Positions 17,527 to 26,374 of a stretch of 64,000 nt of DNA are shown here, one piece after another. Source of the DNA: Pseudomonadota bacterium (GTDB lineage Bacteria; Pseudomonadota; Alphaproteobacteria; Acetobacterales; Acetobacteraceae); assembly GCA_021805565.1 (NCBI GenBank), contig JAJZFA010000013.1, positions 226,081 through 290,080 of the forward strand, written 5' to 3'. A model generated the notes under the pieces. That model ran no database searches. It was given only the letters and a program-made list of their open reading frames with translations, and was not told the DNA's origin. Made by a program: the position numbers and the translations under genes. Position 1 is the first letter of the stretch. Each line of letters opens with the position of its first letter.

Positions 17527-18729
17527 TCAGGCGGGGCGCATCTTTGCGACCGCGGCATCGGACGGCAATGCGGATGCGCCATCGACGTAGCGCCAGTCGG
17601 TCATTGCCGGCTTGCCGTCTTTCAGCGCGGTCTTCCCGACATAGGTGCCAAGGGTGCTTTGATGATCGATGCCGCGCCACAAGGCCGGGCCGAACGGCGT
17701 TTCGAAGCTGGTGCCGCCGAAGGCATCGGCCATCTTTTCGGTATCGGCGGAGCCGGCTTTCGCGATACCCGCCACGATGGAATTGATCAGTGCATAGCCG
17801 ACGACGGAGCCCATTTTCGGCAATTCGTTGTATTTCGCCTTGTAGGCGTCGATGAATTTTTTATTGGCGGGGTCGGTCAGGCTATCGACGGGATATCCGG
17901 TAACGATCCAGCCGCCCGGCGTTTCTTCGCCGAGCGGCAACAGGTATTCGGGTTCGCCGGTCAGGACGGAGACGACGCCGCGACCGTCGAACAGGCCGCG
18001 GGTGTTGCCCTGGCGGACGAAATTGGTCAGGTCGGCGCCGAACGTAACGTTATAGATCGCGTCGGGCTTTAATTCCGCCAGTGCGGAAACCGTGGCGCCG
18101 GCGTCGATTTTTCCCAGTGCGGGCCACTGTTCGCCGACGAATTCCACGTCCGGCTGGCGTTCGGTCAGCAACTGTTTGAACCATTTGACCGCGGATTGGC
18201 CGTATTCGTAGTTGGGGGCGACGGTGACCCAGCGTTTGGCCTTCAGTTTGGCGGCGTCATCGGCCAGCATGGCGGCCTGCATATAGGTGGAGGGGCGCAG
18301 GCGATAGGTGTAACGATTGCCCTTGGCCCAGACCAGCGCATCGGTCAGCGGCTCTCCGGCGACAAACAGTTTCTTGTTCTGGAGGGCGAAGTCGCCGATG
18401 GCCAGGCCGATATTCGACAGGAACGTTCCGGCGAGCAGGTCCACCTTCCGGTCGTTGATCAGTTCGCCGGCGAGACGGATCGCGTCGGGCGGATGGCCGG
18501 CATCGTCGCGGCTGACCACCTCGATCGTGCGGCCGAGGACCCCGCCGGCCGCGTTAACATGCTCGGCCGCCAGTTGCCATCCGTTGCGATACGGCAGGGT
18601 AAAGGCGGGGACGGCGGTGTAGGAGTTGATTTCGCCGATGCGGATGGGCGTATCGCCCTGTGCCCGGACGATCGCGGGTGCGGCGAGCGTGGCGGCGGTG
18701 GCGAGTAACGTGCGACGGCGGAGGTGCAT
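17527..18729 (-). CDS. Periplasmic substrate-binding protein of Liv-type ABC importer
   Basis: A 400-residue type I periplasmic binding protein (Peripla_BP_6 family). The N-terminus has a twin-arginine-like leader (RRRTLLATAA) with cleavage likely after VRAQ. The mature part begins with the family pattern IRIGEINSYTA and contains the GGVLGR segment near residue 60. It captures ligand outside the inner membrane for the LivHM-G-F complex encoded directly downstream. A 66-bp gap separates it from the DUF1185 gene upstream, the largest gap in the operon, so an internal promoter is possible. Confidence 0.9.
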   Translation of the reverse strand: MHLRRRTLLATAATLAAPAIVRAQGDTPIRIGEINSYTAVPAFTLPYRNGWQLAAEHVNAAGGVLGRTIEVVSRDDAGHPPDAIRLAGELINDRKVDLLAGTFLSNIGLAIGDFALQNKKLFVAGEPLTDALVWAKGNRYTYRLRPSTYMQAAMLADDAAKLKAKRWVTVAPNYEYGQSAVKWFKQLLTERQPDVEFVGEQWPALGKIDAGATVSALAELKPDAIYNVTFGADLTNFVRQGNTRGLFDGRGVVSVLTGEPEYLLPLGEETPGGWIVTGYPVDSLTDPANKKFIDAYKAKYNELPKMGSVVGYALINSIVAGIAKAGSADTEKMADAFGGTSFETPFGPALWRGIDHQSTLGTYVGKTALKDGKPAMTDWRYVDGASALPSDAAVAKMRPA

Positions 18730-18795
18730 CGGGGTTTATCTCCTGACTGGGTTGCGGGGTGTGCGCGTCATGGCCGAACCTCGGCGATTGCCATC

Positions 18796-19371
18796 CTAAC
18801 GCAGCCCATCCTTGCCTTCGATCTGGTCCACGCTCAGTCCGCCGATGCGCGGCAAGGGGCGGCCGCTGTCGGTGACCGCCACGGCGACCACGATTTCGTC
18901 GCGCCGCGGCGCGTCGGGCACGCGGATTTCCATCGCGTCGAAATGGCTGCGCACGAAGGCGGCGTCCTTGTGACCGAGCGGAACATCGATGGCGGTGCCC
19001 ATGCCGCCGCGCTTCTTGGCGCTGGGGACCAGGGCGGCGCCTTGCTCCACGGCCAGGCGCAGCGGGGCGCCGAGTTTCGGATGCAGGATGGCGGCGGCGT
19101 GTTCAAGCTCCCCGTCCTCGCCCACGATCGCCGCCTTGCCATAGCTTTGCGCATCGGCCGGCGCGATGCCCAGGGCGGCAACGGCGCGCTGACCCAGCAG
19201 GGCACCGAGATGCGCGCCGGTTTCGATGAGCGCGGACAAATCGGCGGAGTGGCGGCCGGCGTGCGGGTTGCCGATCACCGCGATGGCGGCGGCCTTGCGC
19301 GTTGGCGGCGCGATGGTCTGGCCGGCTTCCTGGTGGGTTTCCTCGACGATAACGAACAGTTTGCGGATCAT
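18796..19371 (-). CDS. DUF1185 (AA_synth) family protein
   Basis: A 191-residue protein resembling the DUF1185/AA_synth family, whose structures show a chorismate-mutase-like fold but whose reaction is not established. Visible landmarks are the IVEETH N-terminus, a GNPHAGR turn and the KKRGG..GTAIDVPLGHKDA stretch. Length matches the family (about 190). The ATG overlaps the UPF0280 stop by four bases. Constant pairing with a 6-hydroxynicotinate reductase homologue would imply a step in the same pathway, perhaps lactam handling or product removal; that is inference. Confidence 0.7.
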   Translation of the reverse strand: MIRKLFVIVEETHQEAGQTIAPPTRKAAAIAVIGNPHAGRHSADLSALIETGAHLGALLGQRAVAALGIAPADAQSYGKAAIVGEDGELEHAAAILHPKLGAPLRLAVEQGAALVPSAKKRGGMGTAIDVPLGHKDAAFVRSHFDAMEIRVPDAPRRDEIVVAVAVTDSGRPLPRIGGLSVDQIEGKDGLR

Positions 19372-20258
19372 GCGGGTTCCAGCATCGCCGGGGTTGGAAG
19401 ACGGACGCGCAACCGGCCGCGCAGCGCCAGGACGGCGCCCGCGATCAGCCCGGTTCGGAGCAATGTATCGGCCATCGTTTCTCCGGCGTCGAGGGCGGTG
19501 TTCGCGTCATCTTCCGACAGCGGGCCAACGCCGAAGGTAACCAGCCGGTCGCCGAGGTCGCTGGCGGGATCGATTCCGCTGGCGGGACGGCGGGTTATGG
19601 CCGGGTGGCCGGGCAGATCGACGGCATTGCCTACGATGGTTGCGGCAGCGTCGGCCTGCGCGGCGGTGCGGGCCAGGATGGTCACGGAGTCCGCGATCCC
19701 CAGGGAAAAGCTCCGTCCCCCCTGTCCCTTGCACGCTCTGCCCGACGTGGCGATGCCCCGGGCGGGATGGGCGGCGGACAGAAGGAAGGTGCCATCCGAA
19801 CCAAGGGTTTCTCCGTCGCCGGCAGGCGCATGGATCGAAATATCCGTTACCAGCGCACACCGCAACGATGTGCGCGGCGTCAGGTGGAACGCGATATCGC
19901 CGCCATTGTTGACGAACGCACGGGTTACCGCCCGGTCCTGGATCATCGCCGCCAGAACCGCGTCCGCGACCGCGCCGGCAACGGCGGCCATCGGGGTGAT
20001 GAAACGGCCGGCGAACGGCAGGCAGGCGGCGTGCATCGCGCGCGCCACCGCCCCGGCCGGCCGGGGGGCGGGCAGCGGCGTGCGCAACAGCGGCAACTCG
20101 CCGCACAGATCGTTCAAAACGCCGGCGAAAAACCCGGCCGCCTGGCGGTAAGCGGCGGCGATCTCCGCCGGGTCGCCCCACGCCCGGCACAGGCAGTCGA
20201 TGGGGCCGTGTTGCAGGTGCAGGCGTCCGTCCGGCAGCAGGGCGGCGACCGCGCTCAT
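19368..20258 (-). CDS. UPF0280 family protein (ApbE-related)
   Basis: A 296-residue protein of the UPF0280 family, distantly related to ApbE, the enzyme that attaches FMN covalently to Thr residues of target proteins. The segment AFVNNGGDIAFHL corresponds to the conserved NxGGD region of ApbE, and ARGIATSG resembles its later active-site stretch. It overlaps the reductase gene upstream and the DUF1185 gene downstream by four bases each. The characterised 6-hydroxynicotinate reductase carries covalently bound flavin, so this protein is a good candidate for installing it. No experimental role is known to me. Confidence 0.72.
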   Translation of the reverse strand: MSAVAALLPDGRLHLQHGPIDCLCRAWGDPAEIAAAYRQAAGFFAGVLNDLCGELPLLRTPLPAPRPAGAVARAMHAACLPFAGRFITPMAAVAGAVADAVLAAMIQDRAVTRAFVNNGGDIAFHLTPRTSLRCALVTDISIHAPAGDGETLGSDGTFLLSAAHPARGIATSGRACKGQGGRSFSLGIADSVTILARTAAQADAAATIVGNAVDLPGHPAITRRPASGIDPASDLGDRLVTFGVGPLSEDDANTALDAGETMADTLLRTGLIAGAVLALRGRLRVRLPTPAMLEPA

Positions 20259-21739
20259 GGCACCGGAAAAACCGTTCCGGCGGGCAGCAGCACGGATCGG
20301 GGCCGGTGGGCGCGCACGATCTCGTCCAGGCGGCGAATGCGTCCGGCATGCCCGCCCAGGCGCAGGTAATCGGCCAGCGGCAGGGTAAATTCGATAGGCG
20401 CTACCAGCGCCGGAGTCGGTACGCTGCCGAATGCATTGGCGGGCATGCGGGCGACATCGGTCATGTAGGTGATGCCGCCGCCGGGCCAGATATAAACGGG
20501 CGCGCCGCCGCTGGTGACGCGGGTGCGGCCGGCCTGCACCGACCGGGTCAGCAGCACGGGATTGTCGGTGGCACCCGCCCGCAGCGACCCGCCGGCCCCG
20601 GCCATGAACAACACGGTGCATAATGCCGGTTCGCAGTTCTCGCCGATCCGCGCGACGGCATTGGCGATGGCGTCCGGCATCGGTTCGGGCCGCGGGGTCA
20701 GGGTGTCGTCCAGCACGAACCAGGCGGCGTGTTCCCCGGTGGTGGACACCATCAGCAGCCGCAGTCCCGGCCAGGCGATTTTCGGGTCGATGCGTTCGAT
20801 AATCGCCAGCGGGTCCTGGATGTCGGTGCCGCCCCAGCCCATGCCGGGATTGGCGACCTGGAAATAGCGGCCGGGGGTGGACCGCCGGCCGCGCACCCGC
20901 AGTCCGGCGGGCCGCATATCCAGAAACCGCCCGGCCTGATGTTCGGTCAGCACTCCGGTGATGTGGTCGTCCACGACGATGACCTCATCCGCGTGGCCCA
21001 GCCATTGATTGGCGAAGATGCCGATGGTCGCCGATCCGCAGCCGACGCGCATCCGTTGTTCGGGCACGCCATCGACAACCGGCGGCTGGCCGGACTGCAC
21101 GATCACGCCGGCGCCCCCGTCGATGGTCAGTTCCAGCGGGTCGCCATTGGCAAGCCGCAGCATCGTGTCGCAGGTCGCCACACCTTCCTTCTTGCTGCCG
21201 CCCGTCAGGCGATGCACGCCGCCGATGCTGAGCATCTGGCTGCCGTATTCGGCGGTGGTGACGTGTCCGACCGCCTCGCCGCCGGATCGAACCGTCGCGG
21301 TTTCCGCGCCCAGATGACGGTCGGTGTCGATCTTCACCTTCAGGCCGCAGTAGGAGAACACGCCCTCCGACACCACGGTGACCATGTCGGCGCCGTCGAT
21401 CTCGCTGCCGACGATGAACGGAGCCGGTTTGTAGTCCGGATAGGTCGTGCCGGCGCCGATGGCGGTGACGAACAAATCCTTGCCGGCGATGGGATTGCCG
21501 GACCAGTCGTCGCCCGCGAAACGCACCAGGTCCGGCGTGCGCGCCACCAGCGTCAGCGGGTCCATCCGGGTCAGCACGCCGCCGCGGTTGCCATACCGAT
21601 CGCAGGCGCCGGTTTTGTCGGGGCGGATGCGGCACAGCACGGGGCAGGCATCGCATGTCACGATGCCGGGTTCGGCGGCCTTGGCCGCGACCAGCGCGGC
21701 TTCCTCGGGCGCGTCCGTGGCGGCATGGTTGTTGGTCAT
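20255..21739 (-). CDS. hnr: 6-hydroxynicotinate reductase homologue (Fe-S flavoprotein)
   Basis: A 494-residue protein resembling the ferredoxin-dependent enzyme that reduces 6-hydroxynicotinate to 6-oxo-tetrahydronicotinate. An N-terminal CxxCxxxCx9C cluster (C29, C32, C36, C46) would hold a [4Fe-4S] centre. Further cysteines (C132, C189, C231 region) are scattered through the middle. Near residues 385-391 a SLRAGAT segment is the closest match to a covalent-flavin attachment motif, though with Ala where Ser/Thr is usual. The start at 21739 overlaps the stop of the hydroxylase gene. The adjacent enamidase homologue, one step later in the pathway, supports the call. Confidence 0.75.
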   Translation of the reverse strand: MTNNHAATDAPEEAALVAAKAAEPGIVTCDACPVLCRIRPDKTGACDRYGNRGGVLTRMDPLTLVARTPDLVRFAGDDWSGNPIAGKDLFVTAIGAGTTYPDYKPAPFIVGSEIDGADMVTVVSEGVFSYCGLKVKIDTDRHLGAETATVRSGGEAVGHVTTAEYGSQMLSIGGVHRLTGGSKKEGVATCDTMLRLANGDPLELTIDGGAGVIVQSGQPPVVDGVPEQRMRVGCGSATIGIFANQWLGHADEVIVVDDHITGVLTEHQAGRFLDMRPAGLRVRGRRSTPGRYFQVANPGMGWGGTDIQDPLAIIERIDPKIAWPGLRLLMVSTTGEHAAWFVLDDTLTPRPEPMPDAIANAVARIGENCEPALCTVLFMAGAGGSLRAGATDNPVLLTRSVQAGRTRVTSGGAPVYIWPGGGITYMTDVARMPANAFGSVPTPALVAPIEFTLPLADYLRLGGHAGRIRRLDEIVRAHRPRSVLLPAGTVFPVP

Positions 21740-24462
21740 GCGGCGGCCCCGGCGGCTTGCAGCGCGGCCAGCACGCGGGCGGGCGTGGCCGGCACCTGGG
21801 TCAGCCGCACGCCGGTTGCGGCGGCAATGGCATTCAGGATCGCCGGGGCGGTGGCGATCAGGGCCGGTTCTCCAACGCCCTTGGCGCCGTACGGGCCCAG
21901 CGGATCGGGACGTTCGATCACGATCGTCTCGATCGGCGGAATATCGCCGATGGTCGGAATCAGATAGTCGTGCAGGTTGTCGGTGCGTCCGGGCACGAAT
22001 TCCTCCATCAGCGCCAGGCCGAGGCCCTGGGCGATCCCGCCATGAATCTGCCCCTCCACCTGTTGCGGGTTGATCGCTCGGCCGACATCGTGTGCCGCGA
22101 CAATGTGCAGGCACTGTACCGTGCCGAGTTCGATATCGACCTGCACCAGCGCCGCCTGCGCTGCGAAGGCATAGCTGGCATAGGGACTGCCCTGGCCATC
22201 CGCGTCCAGCGGCGTGGTCGGCGGATCGAATGTTCCCTCGCCGCGCAGCACAAGCCCGTGTGCGTCGGCCGGCATCGCGGCGGGGTCGAGGCTGGTGCCA
22301 TCGACCTCGATAACCCCGTCCGTTATCGCGATCGCCGCGTCCGGCCCGGCATTGGTCCGGCGCAAAATCTCCTCGCGCAGCGCCGTGGCGGCCCGGTAAA
22401 CAGCGTTGCCGCTGACGAAGGTCTGGCGCGACGCGCTGGTCTTGCCGGCATCGCGGGTCAGATCGGTATCGCCGGTCACCAGATCGATGCTGTCCATCGG
22501 CACCCCCAGCGCATCGGCGGCGATTTGCGACATGACGGTATCGGACCCCTGGCCGATATCGACGGCGCCGGAAAACAGCACCACGCGGCCGGTGCGGGTA
22601 ATGCCGATGACCATCTCCGACGGATTGGACAGGCTGGTGTTGCCGATCCCGTACCACATGCAGGCGATGCCCGCCCCTTGCCGCAAATGTGCGGGTGCGG
22701 TTGCGTTGAAGGCGGCCACCCGAACCAGCAACGCCTGCCAGCGCGGTCGCAATGCGTCGAGGCAGTCCGCCAGCGCCGCGCCTTCGCCTAGAATCTGGCC
22801 GGTGGCGGTGCTGTCGCCGGCGCCCAGCGCGTTGCGGCGGCGGAAGTCCAGCGGATCGAGACCGAGGCGGGCGGCGAGGCTGTCCATCAGGGCCTCGCCG
22901 GCGATGGCGGCCTGCGGCACGCCGAACCCGCGGAACGCGCCGGATGGCGGGCCGTTGGTGTGGATGGCGGCGGTGGTGCAGCGGACGTTCGGCACGGCAT
23001 AGGGCCCGGCCGCGTGGACCGGCACGCGGTTGGCCACGGTGGGGCCCCAGCTTGCATAGGCGCCGGTATCGTAATCGCCATGGAAACAGAAGGCGGTCAG
23101 CCTGCCGTCCACATCGGCCGCGGCGCTGGCGGTTATCCGCGACGGATGGCGTTTCGTGGTCGCCGCCATGCTTTCGGCCCGCGTATAAACCATCCGCACC
23201 GGCCGGCGCAGCAGCCACGCGGCGATCGCCGTCAGCGGCTGCACGGACAGATCGAGCTTGCCGCCGAAGCCGCCGCCGACGGCGGTGGGGATAATCCGTA
23301 CGTCGTGCGGCCGGATGCCCAAGATCGGCGCCAGCTCGTCGCGGTCCATATAAGGGGTTTGCGTGCTGGCGACGATCTCGATTCGGTCGCCCACCCGCCG
23401 CGCGTAGCCGGCTTCGGATTCGATATAGGTGTGCTCGACGAAACCGGTGGCGATTGCGATGTCCGCCCGGATCGTCGCGGCGGACAGGGCGGCATCGGCA
23501 TCGCCGCGCACGACGCGCCCTCGGCACAGCACGTTGCCAGGGGCGTGGGCGTGCAGATCGAGCGAACCGGTGGCATTGGCGAAGGTTATTTCGGGCAGAA
23601 CCTCCCACACCACCGGCACGTCCGCGTCGCGGATGGCGGCCAGCGTGGCGGCATCGCCGACCAGGGCACAGATCGGCTCGCCGCGATGGCGGACGTGGCG
23701 TTCCGCCAGAACCGGCTGGTCCTTGCCTGTGGGGTAGATGCCATACAGGTTGCGCCCAGGCACATCGGCCGCTGTCAGCACGCGGATCAGGCCGGGATGG
23801 GCCGCCAGCAGCGGCGCGCAATCGCCCAGTGTAAACCGGGCGTGCGCGTGCGGGCTACGGATCGCGCGCAACGACAGCGCGGGTTCGTCCGGCCGTACGT
23901 CGGCGCCGAACCGGTCGCTGCCGGTCAGTTTGGCGGTGCCGCCTATCTTTTCGGCGCGGGCGCCCACGGCGGGTCCGGCTGGCGGGGGTTCGGGGACGGC
24001 GGCGACGTTCAGGACCGCTTCGATAATGGACCGATAGCCGGTGCAGCGGCACAGCACGCCGCCGAGGGCATCCTGAACGGCAGCCTGGTCCGGCGCCGGA
24101 TTTCGCTGCAGCAAATCGGTGGCGGCCATCAGCATCCCCGGCGTGCAAAATCCGCATTGCGCGGCACCGTGGCGCAAAAAGGCCGCTTGCAACGCGTTGA
24201 GCGTTCCGTCGCGCGCGAGACCTTCCACCGTGACGACCTGGCACCCGCCGGCGCGGGCAACCGGGGTCAGACAGGCACAGACCTGTCGGCCGTCCAGCAG
24301 GACGGTGCAGGCGCCGCAATCGCCCGTGTTGCAGCCGACTTTGGTCCCGGTCAGGGCGAAGCTCTCCCGTAGCACCTCCGCCAGCCGGTGCAGCGGATCG
24401 GCCAGCACGGTCACGTTGCGGCCGTTCAGGGTGAATGCGACCGGTTCCGCGGCGGCTGTCAT
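21736..24462 (-). CDS. Molybdenum hydroxylase: fused [2Fe-2S] and molybdopterin subunits (xanthine dehydrogenase family)
   Basis: A 908-residue fusion. Residues 1-165 are the iron-sulfur part: a plant-type ferredoxin domain (C44, C49, C52, C64 in CNTGDCGAC and following) and a second cluster domain with CGFC and CRC. Residues about 170-905 are the molybdenum-cofactor part, with the GGGFGGK loop, AFRGFG and the catalytic glutamate in KGVGEPAL near the C-terminus. Such enzymes add a water-derived hydroxyl to N-heterocycles; nicotinate to 6-hydroxynicotinate fits the context. It overlaps the FAD-subunit gene by four bases. Other heterocycles or aldehydes remain possible. Confidence 0.87.
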   Translation of the reverse strand: MTAAAEPVAFTLNGRNVTVLADPLHRLAEVLRESFALTGTKVGCNTGDCGACTVLLDGRQVCACLTPVARAGGCQVVTVEGLARDGTLNALQAAFLRHGAAQCGFCTPGMLMAATDLLQRNPAPDQAAVQDALGGVLCRCTGYRSIIEAVLNVAAVPEPPPAGPAVGARAEKIGGTAKLTGSDRFGADVRPDEPALSLRAIRSPHAHARFTLGDCAPLLAAHPGLIRVLTAADVPGRNLYGIYPTGKDQPVLAERHVRHRGEPICALVGDAATLAAIRDADVPVVWEVLPEITFANATGSLDLHAHAPGNVLCRGRVVRGDADAALSAATIRADIAIATGFVEHTYIESEAGYARRVGDRIEIVASTQTPYMDRDELAPILGIRPHDVRIIPTAVGGGFGGKLDLSVQPLTAIAAWLLRRPVRMVYTRAESMAATTKRHPSRITASAAADVDGRLTAFCFHGDYDTGAYASWGPTVANRVPVHAAGPYAVPNVRCTTAAIHTNGPPSGAFRGFGVPQAAIAGEALMDSLAARLGLDPLDFRRRNALGAGDSTATGQILGEGAALADCLDALRPRWQALLVRVAAFNATAPAHLRQGAGIACMWYGIGNTSLSNPSEMVIGITRTGRVVLFSGAVDIGQGSDTVMSQIAADALGVPMDSIDLVTGDTDLTRDAGKTSASRQTFVSGNAVYRAATALREEILRRTNAGPDAAIAITDGVIEVDGTSLDPAAMPADAHGLVLRGEGTFDPPTTPLDADGQGSPYASYAFAAQAALVQVDIELGTVQCLHIVAAHDVGRAINPQQVEGQIHGGIAQGLGLALMEEFVPGRTDNLHDYLIPTIGDIPPIETIVIERPDPLGPYGAKGVGEPALIATAPAILNAIAAATGVRLTQVPATPARVLAALQAAGAAA

Positions 24463-25295
24463 GCGGCCAGCACCCGGTGCAGCAGGGTGGCGACGGCGTG
24501 ACGCCGGTAGGCGGCGGTGGCTCGGATGTCGCCGATCGGCGCCAGCGGAGTCAGGTGTTTGTCCTGAATGGCGACCTTGCCGCCGGGCGTGCCGGCGATG
24601 GCGGCTTCAAGCGCGGGCAGGCGTTTCGCGGTGGCGGCGCACGACCCAACGGCGATGCGGGCGCGGGTAACGCGGCCATCGGCGCCGCGTTCGATCGTGG
24701 CGGCGATCGAGACGATGGAAATGACCATGTAGCGCCGAACCCCGAGTTTCAGGAAGACCGACCGGGCGTTTTCGGCGGTGCGCGGGATGCGGATGCCCAG
24801 CAGCAACTCGCCGGGGCGGCGGGCGGTTTTTCTGGATCCCTGGACGAAATCGTCCATGGCGATCATGCGGGTGCCTTCGGTGCTGACGAGTTCGGCGGCC
24901 GCGTCCAGTGCCAGCAGGCAGGGCATGCCGTCGGCGGCCGGGCTGGCATTGCAGACGTTGCCCGCCAGCGTGCCGGCGTTTTGGATCTGCACCCCGCCGA
25001 TCTGCCGGGCCGCCTGTTTCAACCCGTCGAACACAGGGGGCAGTCCGGCTTCGGCGATATCGGTCCAGGTCGCGAGGCAGGGGAACCACCAATGATCCGG
25101 CCGGACTTCGATGCGGCGGAGACCGGGCAGGGCGGACAGGTCGAGAACGGTTTCGTCGCGTGTGCCGGCGACCCTGGCCGGGTAGTAATCGGTGCCGCCC
25201 GCAAGCGGGATCATTCCGCCGTGTCCGGCCAGGGCGGTTAGCGCGTCCGTTAGGTTCGAAGGCCGGAAATACCCACCCATGCCGCACCAGATCAT
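24459..25295 (-). CDS. FAD-binding subunit of the molybdenum hydroxylase
   Basis: A 278-residue medium subunit of the xanthine/CO dehydrogenase type. Two FAD-contact signatures are visible: LAGGTDYYP (about 31-39) and AGTLAGNVCNASPAAD (about 107-122). It passes electrons from the iron-sulfur centres to an acceptor. It is the first gene of the catabolic operon. ATG codons at 25295 and 25280 are both possible starts; neither has a strong ribosome site. The 130-bp gap to the divergent lolA-like gene must hold the operon promoter. Confidence 0.87.
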   Translation of the reverse strand: MIWCGMGGYFRPSNLTDALTALAGHGGMIPLAGGTDYYPARVAGTRDETVLDLSALPGLRRIEVRPDHWWFPCLATWTDIAEAGLPPVFDGLKQAARQIGGVQIQNAGTLAGNVCNASPAADGMPCLLALDAAAELVSTEGTRMIAMDDFVQGSRKTARRPGELLLGIRIPRTAENARSVFLKLGVRRYMVISIVSIAATIERGADGRVTRARIAVGSCAATAKRLPALEAAIAGTPGGKVAIQDKHLTPLAPIGDIRATAAYRRHAVATLLHRVLAA

Positions 25296-25427
25296 TCGTG
25301 TACTTATGATTTCCTGAATTTTGGAACGGCGTCAAGGCGCAACACGAGGGCACTCGGGCGGCCGTGGCGCGCCTTTGGGTCCATGCGGGTATTTGCAAAG
25401 CACGGGCGGACACGCCACATACGGCCC
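25296..25427. promoter_or_regulatory. Divergent promoter region, catabolic operon and lolA-like gene
   Basis: A 132-bp gap between divergent start codons. It includes a short AT-rich patch (25300-25325) next to the operon start. It must carry promoters for both directions. No convincing copy of the 12388-12409 inverted repeat was seen here. Confidence 0.45.
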
Positions 25428-26054
25428 ATGCTCCAACGCCGATCCGTATTACTCATCGCCGCTGCATTGTTGCCCGCTGGTTTCGCCGCCAGAGCCGAAC
25501 CGGGTCTTACCCTGACGCCCCGCGACAAGGCCGATCTCGCGCGGATCGAAACCTATCTGAACGGTCTGCGATCGCTGAAGGCCCGCTTCACTCAGGTCGC
25601 GCCCGACGGCGCGATGTCGGATGGGACGGTTTGGCTGGAACGTCCGGGTCGCATGCGCTTTCAGTATAACCCGCCATCGCCCATCCTGCTGGTGGCATCG
25701 CATGGCGTCGTGGTGTTCCACGACTCGTCGCTGGACCAGACCACCGAGGTTCAGCTCGGCCGGACTCCGCTGGGCATTTTGCTTGCCGACCGGGTGGACC
25801 TGGCCGGATCGGTGACCGTCACCGCGATACAGCGCGTGCCCGGTCAGCTTCAAATCACGCTGGTTCGTTCCGCCAGCCCGGGCGACGGATCCCTGACGTT
25901 GATCTTCGCCGATTCGCCGCTGATGCTCCGGCAATGGACGGTCGTGGATGCGCAGCGGAAGGAAACCCATGTCACCTTGTATGACGGTCAAACGGGCGGC
26001 AGCTTCGATCCAGCGCTGTTCGAACCGCCAGCCGAAGCCAAAACCAGGGATTAA
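25428..26054 (+). CDS. lolA: LolA-like outer-membrane lipoprotein carrier protein
   Basis: About 208 residues with a signal peptide (QRRSVLLIAAALLPAGFAARA) and a LolA-like body: helix with YLNGLRSLKARFTQ, then GTVWLERPGRMRF and YNPPSPILLVA. LolA ferries lipoproteins across the periplasm from LolCDE to LolB. The ATG at 25428 was preferred to 25383 because it places the charged n-region directly before the hydrophobic core. It is followed by a tandem repeat array, and the next gene is 320 bp away. Confidence 0.82.
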   Translation: MLQRRSVLLIAAALLPAGFAARAEPGLTLTPRDKADLARIETYLNGLRSLKARFTQVAPDGAMSDGTVWLERPGRMRFQYNPPSPILLVASHGVVVFHDSSLDQTTEVQLGRTPLGILLADRVDLAGSVTVTAIQRVPGQLQITLVRSASPGDGSLTLIFADSPLMLRQWTVVDAQRKETHVTLYDGQTGGSFDPALFEPPAEAKTRD

Positions 26055-26058
26055 GGGC

Positions 26059-26237
26059 AGCATCGGCAATACGTGCGTCGGCACGCCGATAAAGCTGCCC
26101 GCTGAAACAAAGGTTTAGACCAGCATCGGCAATACGTGCGTCGGCACGCCGATAAAGCTGCCCGCTGAAACAAAGGTTTAGACCAGCATCGGCAATACGT
26201 GCGTCGGCACGCCGATAAAGCTGCCCGCTGAAACAAA
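26059..26237. repeat. 63-bp tandem repeat with internal palindrome (2.8 copies)
   Basis: Copies start at 26059, 26122 and 26185 and are essentially identical; the third stops after 53 bp. Each contains a cruciform-capable core: ATCGG/CCGAT enclosing CGTGC-GTCG-GCACG, with outer GCAGC/GCTGC in the first copy. A diverged relative lies at 46324-46378. The unit length of 63 keeps a reading frame open, which creates a false minus-strand frame. It could terminate transcription after lolA or be a REP/BIME-like element. Confidence 0.85.
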
Positions 26238-26374
26238 AGCTTCGCGCATGCTCGACGCCGCGATCCGCAGCGATCATTTCGAGCATGTCCTATGTGTGGC
26301 CGCACCGCGGGTCCGCATGGCGGACATGTGCCGATCGGGACGAAAATGTCTTCATTTTGCCGTAAAACCGGTGA

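Noticed and set aside
26059..26237. Possible CRISPR array
   Set aside because: The units are contiguous near-identical 63-bp repeats with no variable spacers and no cas genes nearby.
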